DNA of 63,608 nt, taken from the NCBI GenBank assembly GCA_028687435.1, contig JAQUAF010000027.1, positions 1 to 63,608 on the forward strand. The letters run 5' to 3'. This document shows, one piece after another, positions 46,382-56,701 of this stretch (positions within the stretch are counted from its first letter, which is position 1; each line of letters opens with the position of its first letter). The notes beneath the pieces are model-generated. The model searched no databases. It worked only from the letters and a program-made list of their open reading frames with translations, and was not told the DNA's origin. The DNA is from Verrucomicrobiia bacterium. Its GTDB lineage: Bacteria; Verrucomicrobiota; Verrucomicrobiia; JABWAM01. A program made the position numbers and the translations under genes.

Positions 46382-47587
46382 TTAATCCAGCATGAACGGC
46401 TGGGAAAACGCCTTTTCCCCGTTTTGCGCGGACGCCCTCACCCTCAGGAACACATGCTCCTTGCGCATCGGACCATCGGCTGGAACGGCAAACGAGGCGC
46501 TCGTCCCGTCAGCCGCCGAAACAACGCCTTTTTTGGTGATGAATTCAATCCTGGCCGGGTTGTCCATGACCACCGTCAGTTGGCCGTTCTCCAACCGGAT
46601 GCTTTGAAAACGAAGCCCCTCCCCCAAAATAACGCCATAAAAATTTCCCTGCCGATAGGCCCGCAGGCAATCCCCGGCGGTCCGGTTGGGCGTCAGCAAA
46701 ATGTTGAATCCTTTTATATCGTGATCCGGCACAAAAAATCCAAAACACTGTCTCCCGGTTCCCAAAATGGCATCCCAATAATCCTCCGACCATCCGGTGC
46801 GATTCAATTTCTCGGAAGTGTCGTTGTAAACCTCGATTCCCAGCACCCGGGGATCGTAATCCAGCATCTCCAGCGCCTGGGCCATGGGAAGTTTGGACCA
46901 CACCGGATGATTGATGGTCACCCCGCCCCCATCCTTGACCATCAATCCGTCGAGCATCAGGCCAAAAGCCTCCCTCCACGGCAGCCCGGTTCCAAAACAA
47001 TATCCATGTTCCCTCGATTTGAAATTGCTCCGGGCATCGAACGTTCCGCTGGCAAAAGTCGAACCCGGGCTGTTGATATGGGCGCCCGTATCCTTGAATG
47101 AATGATGCTCCGCGTTGGGCGCCTCAATCAAATCCGGGGGGACATTCGGAAACAGTTTTTTTCCCATAACAAAAGGCAGCTGTTTTTTCTCCTTCTCTCC
47201 CAGTTCGTCAATCCATCCATTAACAATGCCGTTCCACTCGATCGGACCTGGCAGATAAACGCCGTCCTTCATCACCCCATGTTCCTGGCGGACCCTGAAC
47301 CGGTTCGCGCGCATCTCCGCCAGGGGATGATAAGGCGCCGATGGATAATAATTCGATGCGGTCATGAATCGCACGCCTTTTGCATAATAAAGATCGAGAT
47401 ATTTTCCGACCGCGACATGCATGTGCGACGACGTGAGGATGTGATGGGCCTTTTCCCAATCCACCCCCGCATAAGGACAGCAAACCCTGGCCGGTTCCGG
47501 AACAACAGCATCTGCGGCGCCTTCCGCCGCAGCGGTCAGAACCCCTGAAAACATTCCAAGGAAAACTGGAAGAATCATCTTTCTCAT
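46382..47587 (-). CDS. secreted PHP-like hydrolase
   Basis: A 401-residue protein with a signal peptide (MILPVFLGMFSGVLTAAA). Motifs TSSHMHVAVGKYLDLYYAKG, MTASNYYPS, NAEHHSFKDTGAHIN and GVTINHPVWSKLPMAQAL fit a PHP-domain metal-binding phosphoesterase or a related amidohydrolase with several conserved His. It may act on an exported substrate. Divergent from the MBL operon. Confidence 0.6.
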   Translation of the reverse strand: MRKMILPVFLGMFSGVLTAAAEGAADAVVPEPARVCCPYAGVDWEKAHHILTSSHMHVAVGKYLDLYYAKGVRFMTASNYYPSAPYHPLAEMRANRFRVRQEHGVMKDGVYLPGPIEWNGIVNGWIDELGEKEKKQLPFVMGKKLFPNVPPDLIEAPNAEHHSFKDTGAHINSPGSTFASGTFDARSNFKSREHGYCFGTGLPWREAFGLMLDGLMVKDGGGVTINHPVWSKLPMAQALEMLDYDPRVLGIEVYNDTSEKLNRTGWSEDYWDAILGTGRQCFGFFVPDHDIKGFNILLTPNRTAGDCLRAYRQGNFYGVILGEGLRFQSIRLENGQLTVVMDNPARIEFITKKGVVSAADGTSASFAVPADGPMRKEHVFLRVRASAQNGEKAFSQPFMLD

Positions 47588-47875
47588 GGGAAGGATGTTT
47601 GCACCATTTCATCAATTTTCCAAGCCCCATCCGGAGGAAACCCATCCTGTCCATCGATGTGAAAACACCCTCTGATAATTAAATGCGCCTGCGGCGGACA
47701 ACTTTTTGACAGGATTAACAGAATTTACAGGATTGTTCGGCCATGCGACCGGACATTGTCTTGCATAAAAATCCTGTCACTCCTGTTGATCCTGTCAAAA
47801 AATCCATCTCCAATTCATTTTTCTGCAAACATTGAATTTCCTAAACATTAAATTAGGCCGGGCCCAAGGCCCGGC

Positions 47876-47940
47876 AAGGCGGTGCGGGAGCCCCGCCCTC
47901 CATTCATTTCGCGACAAGTGGAGGGCGGGGCACCCGCACC
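47876..47940. repeat. GC-rich hairpin repeat
   Basis: Arm AAGGCGGTGCGGGAGCCCCG and a near-complementary arm separated by about 18 nt, with one or two mismatches. The perfect version lies at 61431-61500. Confidence 0.8.
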
Positions 47941-48076
47941 ACTTTTCCCAGCAAACTTTTAAATTCCTGAACACGAATATAAAACAACTTCTCCATTCCA
48001 AAACTCAATAGAATCCTGTTCATCCATGTGAAAAACAACGCATTTCTCCATTCAGATATGGGACAGGATGCGGAAT

Positions 48077-48180
48077 GGATCCTGGTCCAGCACAAGTTGC
48101 AAGTCACCGGCATCCGCCGCGGCCCCTCCCTCCCTTCCGACCCTTATCCCCTCATCGTCCAAATCCAGCGGAAAATGTAA
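48077..48180 (+). pseudogene. duplicated 3' fragment of the EEP-family gene
   Basis: Encodes ILVQHKLQVTGIRRGPSLPS then DPYPLIVQIQRKM and a stop; about 90% identical to 45982-46073. The catalytic SDHYP reads SDPYP, so it is not functional. It ends in QRKM, unlike the intact gene. Confidence 0.85.
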
Positions 48181-48202
48181 ATTTCCGGCTGCGCTTCTCC
48201 CC

Positions 48203-49078
48203 TCATAATTCCAGTTTCATCCCATCGTAGGCGGCGGTGATTCCCTTTCCAGCCAGCAAAGGCGCAAGCTCATCGTGAACCGGCGCAAAATGCGGGGACA
48301 GATGGGATGCGCAAAACGGGCTTCCATCCTTCAATAATCCATCTTTCGCAAACAACTTCACTGCGCGCTCCAGCTTGGAATAGTTGAAGTGTCCCTCCAA
48401 GTCAGCGCCGTATCCGAAAGTTCCCTCGACCACCACAAGATCATATTTGAATTGTTTGATCATTTCATAGGTTTCGGGAAAAAACCAGCCGGTATCCAAC
48501 GCGTAAAGAATCGTCCTTCCCTTGACAAACATAATGTAGTTCAAGGGCGGGACGCCGGCCTGATTTTCGCTGTGATTGGCCTTGAGCGGGATAAAATCAA
48601 CTTTGCCGATGGAATATTTTTTGAACGGTTCCGCCAAATGAACCTCCAAGGCGCACTCCTCATATCGGAATCCCGCTTTTTTAATCAAAAGGTCCTCGAT
48701 CATCTGACAGACCAGGCGGTTGCCCACGATATGCAACTTTTTCAATTCAGTAAAACGGGAACCCACGGCGTTTGAAGGCGGGGGCGATTTGATCCGCGGA
48801 TCAAGATAGCGCCAGCCGATCGGGAAAAGATTGAAATGATCCTCATGCGAGTGCGTGACGAAAAGATACTCCAAATCAACGAGGTCAACCCCGAATCGTT
48901 CGGCCTGCATGAACACTTCGTTCGGGCAGTCGATCAAAATATTGGGCTCGATGAAAGCGCATGAGTTTTTCCGGATGTTGCGACCGCGCAATTCCCGGGC
49001 CTTCCGGCAATTTTCGCACCGGCACCACATCCCGGGATATTGTTCCCCGGCCGCTGTTCCAAGAAATTGAAATTTCAT
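48203..49078 (-). CDS. MBL-fold metallo-hydrolase (PhnP-like)
   Basis: A 291-residue beta-lactamase-fold hydrolase. MKFQFLGTAAGEQYPGMWC followed by CRCENCRKARE is a small zinc-binding insertion also seen in PhnP-like proteins; the metal site is THSHEDHFN; DTGWFFPETYEMI and FCASHLSPHFAP supply further ligands. It likely hydrolyses a cyclic or phosphodiester sugar product. It follows the GH20 gene on the same strand. Confidence 0.85.
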   Translation of the reverse strand: MKFQFLGTAAGEQYPGMWCRCENCRKARELRGRNIRKNSCAFIEPNILIDCPNEVFMQAERFGVDLVDLEYLFVTHSHEDHFNLFPIGWRYLDPRIKSPPPSNAVGSRFTELKKLHIVGNRLVCQMIEDLLIKKAGFRYEECALEVHLAEPFKKYSIGKVDFIPLKANHSENQAGVPPLNYIMFVKGRTILYALDTGWFFPETYEMIKQFKYDLVVVEGTFGYGADLEGHFNYSKLERAVKLFAKDGLLKDGSPFCASHLSPHFAPVHDELAPLLAGKGITAAYDGMKLEL

Positions 49079-49126
49079 AATTATTCAGGTTGTTCAGACT
49101 GCAGACTGTTTAAAAATCGATCCGCC

Positions 49127-51154
49127 TCAAGACAGGGAAAACCATTCGGTGACCCTTGAATATTCCTCGTGTTTTTTGAGCGACAGCAGCCGCCCGATCA
49201 TCCCGATCAAGCGGGTGGTTTTGCGCTCCTCATCCGCATATTGGGCGGCCACATGATTTTCAACCGCCTGCCCGCCTGCGATTTTTCCATAAACGCGTCT
49301 TGTCATTTGAATCAGTTTCAGCCTTTCCCCATTCAACTTCTCCAATCGCGACAAGAGCCCGCTTAAATATTCCACGTTGAACACAAGCCGGTAATGCGGC
49401 GTATAACGATGCGACACCGCCGCCATATTTTCCGAACTGTGCGCGCCCAATTCGACATCCTTCATCAACTCCTCCGACATCCGGAAAAGAAGCAATTTTT
49501 CCGCCAGATGAACGCGTTCCAAGCCCCTTAATTCGAAATCCTCAAACACCTGATGATTCTTTGCGATTCCCGGCTTCAGATCTTTCAACAAGGCAACGGC
49601 GGCCAGGGCGTCGGCCCCGGCTTTCTCGAGGTTTTCGGGGGTCAGACCCTGGGCGCCAAGCAGCATTCCCGCATGATGAATGGATTGGGCATCCTCCTCC
49701 TTCAATCCAAAGAAAGTCCTGGCAAAACCAAATTTGAAATTTTCATGGGAATTATTGGAGGCATTCCATGCCTTTTCCGCCAAAAAGGCAAAGGAATGCC
49801 AGGAATTTTGAAGGGGCAGAAGCGGCCAGGTGGTGGCAATGATTCCCCTGGCGCGATTTTCATTGGCGCGCCTGGCCCATAGGGCCATGTTGGCGACGCT
49901 CTGCTTGCTTTGGGCCCGGGCGGCGCCGATCACATCAAAGCCGCGATCCATGAAAAATTTCAAATAGGGAAGCGAATCCATCAAAACCGGAAAATTTCCC
50001 CTGTCCCAATACGGGAGATAGATTTTGCGGATTTCCTCCGGGATGTTTTTTTGAATGTCCTCCCCGAAATAGGCCCCCCATTTCCATTTTACAAACGGTT
50101 GCTCATCGCAAGTGGGCTGGTAATCCCAATACATGATCACTATTTTTTTATTGAGCCGGCCGAGTTCCTGCGGGAAAGCAACCAGCACATCGCTCCAGAC
50201 AATGGGAATTTTTCCTTTTTCAATCAGATAGTCCGCCACACGATTCACATAGTCGACAAAAAGCCTGGATTTTTCCCGCGGGCTTCGCGCGACCTTCCGG
50301 CATCTTTCGCATTCCCCCAAAAACCATGCCTCATCCCCGCCGATATGAAAATATTCCGACCCGGGATGCGCCGCGAGCAGTTCGTCCGCCAAATCCTTGA
50401 ACAGAGCGAAGGCGCCTGGATGCAATGGGCAATATTCAAATCCGCTGTCCGCCCGTTCCCTCAGCCGGGCATAAGCATCGTGTTTCAAGATATATTCAAC
50501 ATGACCGAGCGATTGCAGCAATGGAATGATTTGGATTTGGAGGGATCCGGCCCGGTCATTCAATTCCTTGATCTGCCTTCTGCCAAAAGCCAGCGGATGA
50601 TTGATCGCCGCATGTTTCCGATAGGGAAATTTATCCTCATACTCCATGATCACGGAATTGATTTTATATCCCGCCAGCCGGTCAAACGCCTCGTGAAACC
50701 ACCCGGGATCCGGGATGGAATCCTGCAGCATCAGATGAACGCCGCGGAACGGCAAATCCGGCCAATCCTCGATTTTGCATTCCTTGATGTTTTTTCCATT
50801 TTCAATAATCTGCCGGAGAGTCTGCGTTCCGTGGAAAATCCCCCTTGCGCAAGGCGCCCGCAGGACAATCCCCCGAGGCCTGATTTCCAGGCAATAGGCT
50901 TCTCCTCCTCTTGTTTTAAAATCCCAATCCGGATCCAGCTCCAAGGCAATCGAACACACTCCAGCCCTTGAAGGTCTGCCGGCGGCACGCAATGAAAAAC
51001 CCAGTCGTTTCTTCACAAATTCACAAAGAGCATCCGCAAAACAACCCAGTTTCTCATTGTTAAAAGAAATATTCCAGCGGCGGTCCAACCTGACGCATTT
51101 TCCTCCCCAGACGATTTTTTTGGGACGAGGCAGCAAAAGATGTTCACTTTTCAT
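49127..51154 (-). CDS. beta-N-acetylhexosaminidase-like glycosidase (GH20)
   Basis: A 675-residue GH20 protein. FRGVHLMLQD opens the barrel, LQIQIIPLLQSLGHVEYIL follows, and the catalytic pair is FHIGGDEAWFLGECERC (Asp-Glu). An N-terminal GH20b-like domain (LPRPKKIVWGGK...GEAYCLEIRPRGIVLRAPCARGIFHGTQTLRQI) precedes the barrel. No signal peptide from ATG 51154. The start overlaps the LamG gene by 11 bp. Substrate: a beta-linked N-acetylhexosamine glycan. Confidence 0.85.
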   Translation of the reverse strand: MKSEHLLLPRPKKIVWGGKCVRLDRRWNISFNNEKLGCFADALCEFVKKRLGFSLRAAGRPSRAGVCSIALELDPDWDFKTRGGEAYCLEIRPRGIVLRAPCARGIFHGTQTLRQIIENGKNIKECKIEDWPDLPFRGVHLMLQDSIPDPGWFHEAFDRLAGYKINSVIMEYEDKFPYRKHAAINHPLAFGRRQIKELNDRAGSLQIQIIPLLQSLGHVEYILKHDAYARLRERADSGFEYCPLHPGAFALFKDLADELLAAHPGSEYFHIGGDEAWFLGECERCRKVARSPREKSRLFVDYVNRVADYLIEKGKIPIVWSDVLVAFPQELGRLNKKIVIMYWDYQPTCDEQPFVKWKWGAYFGEDIQKNIPEEIRKIYLPYWDRGNFPVLMDSLPYLKFFMDRGFDVIGAARAQSKQSVANMALWARRANENRARGIIATTWPLLPLQNSWHSFAFLAEKAWNASNNSHENFKFGFARTFFGLKEEDAQSIHHAGMLLGAQGLTPENLEKAGADALAAVALLKDLKPGIAKNHQVFEDFELRGLERVHLAEKLLLFRMSEELMKDVELGAHSSENMAAVSHRYTPHYRLVFNVEYLSGLLSRLEKLNGERLKLIQMTRRVYGKIAGGQAVENHVAAQYADEERKTTRLIGMIGRLLSLKKHEEYSRVTEWFSLS

Positions 51155-51857
51155 TTTCAAATTCCCTTTTGATTTGTTCGGGAGACAAAGCGGCGTCAAA
51201 TAATTTCACTTCCGCAATGGAACCATTCAGTCCATGACCAAAAGCGGCGTAGGCGCCAATAAACAAGTCATCCGTCGCGGGAGTTTCAATCCGTTCAATT
51301 CCGCTCTTTTTCTCTTCCACGGCCATTCCGTCCAGATAAAAAATGACCCGGCCTTTGTCGAATGTCACCGCAACATGGTACCATTGGCCTGGATTTGGAT
51401 AGTGTTTGGCGCCCAGAAAATCCACCTGCCCGCCGTTGCCGAAGGCGAAAACCCACGAGGTCCATCCGGTGTGATAACGCAACCAGTAAAGTTTTTTGGT
51501 TCCCTCCCCGCCCCTGGCAAGAACGGTTCTTGCCTTTTCCCTTGAATAGTTCATGCAAACCCGCGACTCGATGGTGAAAACCTCCGTCAAAAGAAGGGCT
51601 TTGCCGGCCGGCGCCTGAATATAAGTTCCGGGATGAAATCCAAGCCCCTTTCCCCATGGAGTGGTTATCCAGGCAGGCAATCCGTTTCCATCCCTGGATT
51701 TGAGTTGCGCATCCTCCACATGCCCGGTCTTGTCCTTGACAACAGCGCCTTCACCCTCATCGAAATTCCACCAAGCTGCAGGTTGCGGGTCTTTTGCGTG
51801 GATCTCCCCAGCAAAAATCCGGACACACATTAAAACAACCGTCATCCAAAATCTCAT
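51144..51857 (-). CDS. secreted LamG/concanavalin-like domain protein
   Basis: A 237-residue protein with a signal (MTVVLMCVRIFAGEIHA) and one jelly-roll domain: AWWNFDEGEGAVVKDKTGH, WYHVAVTFDKGRVIFYLDG, LNGSIAEVKLFDAALSPEQI. Such domains bind glycans or act as fused modules. It lies between the large glycosidase-like gene and GH20, all on one strand. Confidence 0.8.
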   Translation of the reverse strand: MRFWMTVVLMCVRIFAGEIHAKDPQPAAWWNFDEGEGAVVKDKTGHVEDAQLKSRDGNGLPAWITTPWGKGLGFHPGTYIQAPAGKALLLTEVFTIESRVCMNYSREKARTVLARGGEGTKKLYWLRYHTGWTSWVFAFGNGGQVDFLGAKHYPNPGQWYHVAVTFDKGRVIFYLDGMAVEEKKSGIERIETPATDDLFIGAYAAFGHGLNGSIAEVKLFDAALSPEQIKREFENEK

Positions 51858-51877
51858 AAAAAATCCTCAAACAGATC

Positions 51878-54800
51878 TTACTTTGGATTTACGTTGAAAG
51901 CTGCTTCAAAAGCGCCTTCAAGCAATCCGGCCTTGGCTCGAAAGATCCATTTGCCCGGCAAATCGTTATCGGCAAAAACAAGCTGTTTTTTGAACACGCC
52001 TTCCTTGATGACATGCATGGCGCTGTAATCATTGTTTTTTCTCCCATCCGGACCAATGATCTCAATATCAACCGGCAGATTGACCGCCAACCGCCGTCCA
52101 GCCTGATCGAACAATTCAAGCTGATAATCCAGCTTTCCGCCCAAAACACATTCCTTTCCCGAAATCGAGATTTTCAATTTTGCCGGTTTTGAAGGAAGAA
52201 TGGCGATGGCTTTTCCCCACAGTTCGTCCAACTCGACCGGAATTTCCAGCATCCCCTTTGAATTGCCGGCGATCTTCAATTCCTCACGCGTGACAAGATC
52301 ATAAACAAAACATGTTTTGCGGGACAATCCGGTCTGTATTGTTGATTTCACCGCATAACGGTTATGATTGGCCATGCAAAGGTAATGCGCATTCCTGTTT
52401 CCGGCATCGAACAATCTGACCGTCACGCCATCCGTCGATGACTTGGCCACGAGGGTTTCGACCTGTCCGGCAAACCCGGCCAAAAGATCCGCGTTTTGTT
52501 CCGTAAGAAGCAGTGTTTTTCCCTTTCCACAAGCCGATATTCCGCCTCCCGCCGTCAGAATGGAGGACAGGGTTTTGACTTCCTCCTGAAATTCATTATG
52601 CGTGGCCGCCCCCTCAACGACGATCAGCAAACCTCCCTTTTCAACCCAGCTTTTGATCCTGGCCATCACATTGTCCGGAATATATCGGGCTGTTGGAATA
52701 AACAGCAGGTTATAATTCCCCAGCGTGTCTTCAACGATTTGCTCCTCGAAAATCATATCGGCGCAACCCAGAAGTTTTTCCAAAAGGATCCATGTGGTTT
52801 TATATTCCAATCCCAAAGATCCCATGAAGCTGACGGTTTTATCCGGGGGGCATTGAAGCGCAAAGTGCGTCCATGGAATCAGCATGGCGGCCTTGGCCCG
52901 CCTTTTGGCAAGCGATTGAAACAACGGTCCAATCCATCTCGCCTCCTCAAACGCCTTTTTTGCGAATCGAAAGTGATCCGGCTTTTTCACCGGGTCGTTG
53001 AATGCGCAAAAATCGTTCAGCCAGGTAAACCAGAAAAGCGCCTTGGCGCCATGAGTCAAACCGCAATACACCTTCTCGCCGGTTGTTTTGGGATAATAAG
53101 GGCCGCCCAAAGCGCAGCCGCCCGTATGGACAACCCCCGGTTGCGCCCCTTTTCCGTGGCCGGTCACCGCCCATGCCCATGAAGCGTAGTAATCAACATC
53201 ATAACCCTGGACATAGGGATCCGTTGCGACATAATCATGAAACGAGGCAAAGCCCGCCATGTCCAGAAGGCTTGTGCTGACGCCCATGCTATGCGGGGAA
53301 ATCACGCCTTCCATCTTGTATTTTCCCGGCTGCCATTCCTCCAAAAATGCCTTCATTTTTTTGGCCTGCTGAACTTGCGATGAGGTCCGGAATCTCTGGG
53401 TTTGAATATAATTTCGATCTTCCATCTTCACCGGCATCTCATAACCATATTTTGCCTTGAAAGCCTCCTTGTCCGCAGGCGTAAAACCGTTGTGGCCGAC
53501 GCCAGGCTCGTCCCACCCATGCAAGGCAAAAAGCCGGGGGGAATTTCCGTGGTATTTCCCGAGATCATCGCAAACCTTCTGATATAATGTCCTTGGATAA
53601 ACCGCCGACACACAGGCGGCGTTTTTTACCGGATAATTAAACCATTGGTCATAAGAAACCTGCGACATATAAACCAAACCGCTGCGTTGCGCCGCATCGA
53701 ACGTATTGAGATCAAAATAGTAATAAGACAAAATGCCATTGACGCCCAATTCCTTCAGCCAGGAGATTTCCCGTTCAAGCATTTCCTCATCCTTTGGACG
53801 GATTTCCCATCCCGACGTGGAATACCCCGAAAATCCCCACATGATATTCGGAAAGAAATCCTCCCTGTCCAGCCATGGGGCGATGTGAAGCGGCTGGCAA
53901 ACCTCATCGACCGTCCTGTCATCCTGCAAAAGGCGGCCTTCCAGCCGGTATTCACCCGAGGCAAGATTGCCGATTCCCAACTCCCCGCCAATTTCCTGAA
54001 CGCCATCCTTTTCCACGGGAATTTCGGGAGTTCGCAGGATTTCCTTTCCGCAAGAATCAACCAACCCCGCGCAAACCCGGCTTCCCTTCGCAACCCCTTC
54101 GGAGGTTCTCCATGTCAACCGAAGCTTTGCATTGCGTCCAAAAACAATCCTGGGACCCGGGGAAATTTCAATGTTGGCCCTGGGTTTGCCCAGGATGGTT
54201 CCATCCCGTTTCGCAAGCGTTTTTCCCCGGCTGTCTTCCAATGCAACGTGAAATTCGTGGCGGGAACGCCCCTTTTTCAACTCCATTGGAAAAGAAAATT
54301 TTTCTTCCGCTCCCGCCTTTATTTCACACTCCATTTTTTTCTCATCAACAATCTTTTTATTTTCCTGAAGGAAGCAATGAATGCGCCCCTTCCAAGGGGC
54401 ATTCCCCCCGTTTTTCACCCTTCCCTCAATGTTCCCATTTTCGCCCGACCATGACTCTCTGGCCATGGATTTGACCTGATCGAATCCAACATCGCATGTT
54501 TTTCGCGCGCACCAGCCGGCCAATTGCCTCCAAAAATCGTCGTAATAATTCCAAAAAACAAACAGGTTATCCCTGGCATTTTCCATCCCCAGACTCTTTT
54601 CGTCATCAAAGGTCAGCGGAAATGCCGCCACCCGGCCCCGGCCATGCTCCCAGACGGTCAAAAGCGGATGTCCATCGGCCTCGAGCAAAACCGCCGCTTC
54701 CTTCCTGGCTTTGACCTTGTTAAAGGCGCAACGCACATTTTCATCCCAAGGAAGCCCCCGAATAACAGGATGATCGGGACAGGCGCCCATGCGAACGCAT

Positions 54801-56440
54801 TTTTCCGGGCTGCGATCCTTGTCCGCCGAAACTTCCACAGGAAGAATTTTTTCAAGCAAAGTATCTTTATAAGTCCCCGGCCTGCCTTTTGGAGGAGAAC
54901 CTTGAAAGGCAAAAGCACCGCCCAAAACAATCATCGCGCCTCCGCTCTTCACATAGGAGTCAATCATTCTCATGTTCTGATCCCCGATGGAAAGATAGGG
55001 AATGTCCTCAAGGATCACCAAATCATATCTGGCGAGTTCCTCTTCGCTGGCGGGAAAGTCTTCCAAAGGCAGCAATTTCCCCTGTTCCGTCATGCCCACC
55101 CATTTTGCGATTGCGATACGAACCGGGTCCGGCATGGTTTTCAGCGATTTGACAACATTAAAATGACCGTCCCCCGTGTACCATTGGACAACGAGGACAT
55201 CCATGCCCTCTTTTCTGCCATTTCGCGGCGACGAAGGGTCCCTGGCGGATGTTTTGTCGGACAATGGGGGAATGGAGGTTTTTCTTGCCGTTTCAAGGAC
55301 ATAGGTTTTTCCAGTTTTCCCGCATGAAACCGGCTGGATAAAAGAATCCGTCAGCCGGCCGTTTTCCTTGAAATTCACGCGAATTCCATACGCCCCGTCC
55401 TTGACATCCTTCCACTGAAAAGAAGTCCGGACGGTTTGGGCGGCCGAAAAATCCCGGACTTGCGCTCCCAATCCGGCAACAACACGCTGATCGCAATCAA
55501 GCGCCTCGGCGGATATCTCAACTTTGGAACGGGCCGACAGGGGATAAGACTCCAGATTGACGACCAGGCCGTTTTTTTCCCGCACGCAATCAAGCGATGC
55601 CGCGATTTTTTCCGACGCGAACGAATAGGACGCAAGTTTGTCTGTCGGAACAATGAAAACCGCGGTCTCCCAATCTTCCCCGCTCTTCAACAAAACATCC
55701 CGGTACCACCATTCAATGGTTCCGCCTTTGAGTTTGCCAAGATAATAATAAAACTTTTCAAGCAAGGCGTGGTCCACGCAAAACAGGATGCCCGCGCCCG
55801 TGATCTTGTCCAGCTTGCCGATCCAACCCCTTGCGGGTTCCTTGATCATCAAGTCGCCGAATGATGTTGTCTGCAAATGCAACATTTCCACCCCCTTCGG
55901 AGTCGGCGCAAAATAGACATCCTGACTATCCTTTCCGGCTGCGACACGGACACTATTGCGGGACCGATAGTTGAAAGAACGATTCTTTCCCTCATTTTTC
56001 ACGCAAAGATTCATTTGAATGGCCGGTGTGTCATTGCGAAAAATGAAGGTTTTTCCAAATTGAAGTCCGGCAACCTGCTGGGAGACCGCCTTATACCAGA
56101 GCCTGACAACGATTTTTTCCCGTGTCTTTTCAATGATTTGATAATCATACTTTCCCGTGGACGGCTCTCCCGGCCATCCTTCATTCCCTCCAAAGTCCTC
56201 GCCAATTCCCCGCGCATCAAGCCCCAGTGAATTAAAAAAGGTCAAATCGGTTTTAGTGGATTTCAAAAACAGGGATTTCAACACTCCGCCATTTTTTGGG
56301 GAGATCTCAGCCTTGCACCATTGATTTTCAACAATAAGACTTTCATCGTTCTCCGACAGGGTCAGTTCGGAGGATTTAAGTCCAACCGGGAGGCTGGATG
56401 CCAAAAAAACGGCCGTTGCGACAAATAATAATCTTTTCAT
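51878..56440 (-). CDS. very large secreted GH42-like / beta-galactosidase-superfamily protein
   Basis: A 1520-residue protein with a signal peptide (MKRLLFVATAVFLASSLPVG). The middle has a GATase/trimerisation-like domain (VVQWYTGDGHFNVVKSLKTM; RYDLVILEDIPYLS; MRMIDSYVKSGGAMIVLGG), a beta-galactosidase-like TIM barrel (WGFSGYSTSGWEI, WLKELGVNGILSYYYFD, RLFALHGWDEPGVGHNGFT) and a second flavodoxin-like domain (NYNLLFIPTARYIPDNVMARI). Start at 56440 gives a clean signal peptide; the longer frame would add 49 non-conserved residues. Likely the main enzyme of the glycan locus. Confidence 0.7.
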   Translation of the reverse strand: MKRLLFVATAVFLASSLPVGLKSSELTLSENDESLIVENQWCKAEISPKNGGVLKSLFLKSTKTDLTFFNSLGLDARGIGEDFGGNEGWPGEPSTGKYDYQIIEKTREKIVVRLWYKAVSQQVAGLQFGKTFIFRNDTPAIQMNLCVKNEGKNRSFNYRSRNSVRVAAGKDSQDVYFAPTPKGVEMLHLQTTSFGDLMIKEPARGWIGKLDKITGAGILFCVDHALLEKFYYYLGKLKGGTIEWWYRDVLLKSGEDWETAVFIVPTDKLASYSFASEKIAASLDCVREKNGLVVNLESYPLSARSKVEISAEALDCDQRVVAGLGAQVRDFSAAQTVRTSFQWKDVKDGAYGIRVNFKENGRLTDSFIQPVSCGKTGKTYVLETARKTSIPPLSDKTSARDPSSPRNGRKEGMDVLVVQWYTGDGHFNVVKSLKTMPDPVRIAIAKWVGMTEQGKLLPLEDFPASEEELARYDLVILEDIPYLSIGDQNMRMIDSYVKSGGAMIVLGGAFAFQGSPPKGRPGTYKDTLLEKILPVEVSADKDRSPEKCVRMGACPDHPVIRGLPWDENVRCAFNKVKARKEAAVLLEADGHPLLTVWEHGRGRVAAFPLTFDDEKSLGMENARDNLFVFWNYYDDFWRQLAGWCARKTCDVGFDQVKSMARESWSGENGNIEGRVKNGGNAPWKGRIHCFLQENKKIVDEKKMECEIKAGAEEKFSFPMELKKGRSRHEFHVALEDSRGKTLAKRDGTILGKPRANIEISPGPRIVFGRNAKLRLTWRTSEGVAKGSRVCAGLVDSCGKEILRTPEIPVEKDGVQEIGGELGIGNLASGEYRLEGRLLQDDRTVDEVCQPLHIAPWLDREDFFPNIMWGFSGYSTSGWEIRPKDEEMLEREISWLKELGVNGILSYYYFDLNTFDAAQRSGLVYMSQVSYDQWFNYPVKNAACVSAVYPRTLYQKVCDDLGKYHGNSPRLFALHGWDEPGVGHNGFTPADKEAFKAKYGYEMPVKMEDRNYIQTQRFRTSSQVQQAKKMKAFLEEWQPGKYKMEGVISPHSMGVSTSLLDMAGFASFHDYVATDPYVQGYDVDYYASWAWAVTGHGKGAQPGVVHTGGCALGGPYYPKTTGEKVYCGLTHGAKALFWFTWLNDFCAFNDPVKKPDHFRFAKKAFEEARWIGPLFQSLAKRRAKAAMLIPWTHFALQCPPDKTVSFMGSLGLEYKTTWILLEKLLGCADMIFEEQIVEDTLGNYNLLFIPTARYIPDNVMARIKSWVEKGGLLIVVEGAATHNEFQEEVKTLSSILTAGGGISACGKGKTLLLTEQNADLLAGFAGQVETLVAKSSTDGVTVRLFDAGNRNAHYLCMANHNRYAVKSTIQTGLSRKTCFVYDLVTREELKIAGNSKGMLEIPVELDELWGKAIAILPSKPAKLKISISGKECVLGGKLDYQLELFDQAGRRLAVNLPVDIEIIGPDGRKNNDYSAMHVIKEGVFKKQLVFADNDLPGKWIFRAKAGLLEGAFEAAFNVNPK

Positions 56441-56457
56441 AAGAGGCTTCTGCAAAA

Positions 56458-56661
56458 CTACGATTCGCGGCGTTGCAGCGGGCATGGATTGGCTGGCAAG
56501 GCGTGGAGTCTGGTCAATATCCCCCCAGCGGGCCTTCGCCTCGACGGAGTGGCTTCGGCCACGCAGGCGGGCTTGGCCAGACGACACAACGCCGCCAGCT
56601 TGAACATATGTTCGCCTCGATGCCCATAGCCAACCAATCCGAGCCGGATCTGTTCCTTCAT
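56458..56661 (-). pseudogene. N-terminal fragment of a Gfo/Idh/MocA oxidoreductase
   Basis: Starts MKEQIRLGLVGYGHRGEHM then FKLAALC, the Rossmann start of the family, and is cut after about 27 residues by a REP-like repeat (bounded by GCGGG) closely related to the insertion in tRNA-Asp. The rest of the gene is missing. Confidence 0.8.
56528..56571. repeat. REP-like element interrupting the oxidoreductase
   Basis: GCGGGCCTTCGCC.CGACG.AGTGGC..CGGCCACGCAGGCGGG, second copy of the element at 31582-31625. Confidence 0.8.
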
Positions 56662-56701
56662 TTATTTTTCCTCTTATTCCATCGCCGTTTGTTTTGAAAA
56701 A

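Larger units (their letters stand above)
47588..48202. other. repeat-filled intergenic region
   Basis: Holds the GACAACTTTT repeat (47697-47790, relative of 6896-6990), the GC-rich hairpin repeat (47876-47940) and a duplicated 3' fragment of the EEP gene (48077-48180). No intact gene. Confidence 0.7.
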
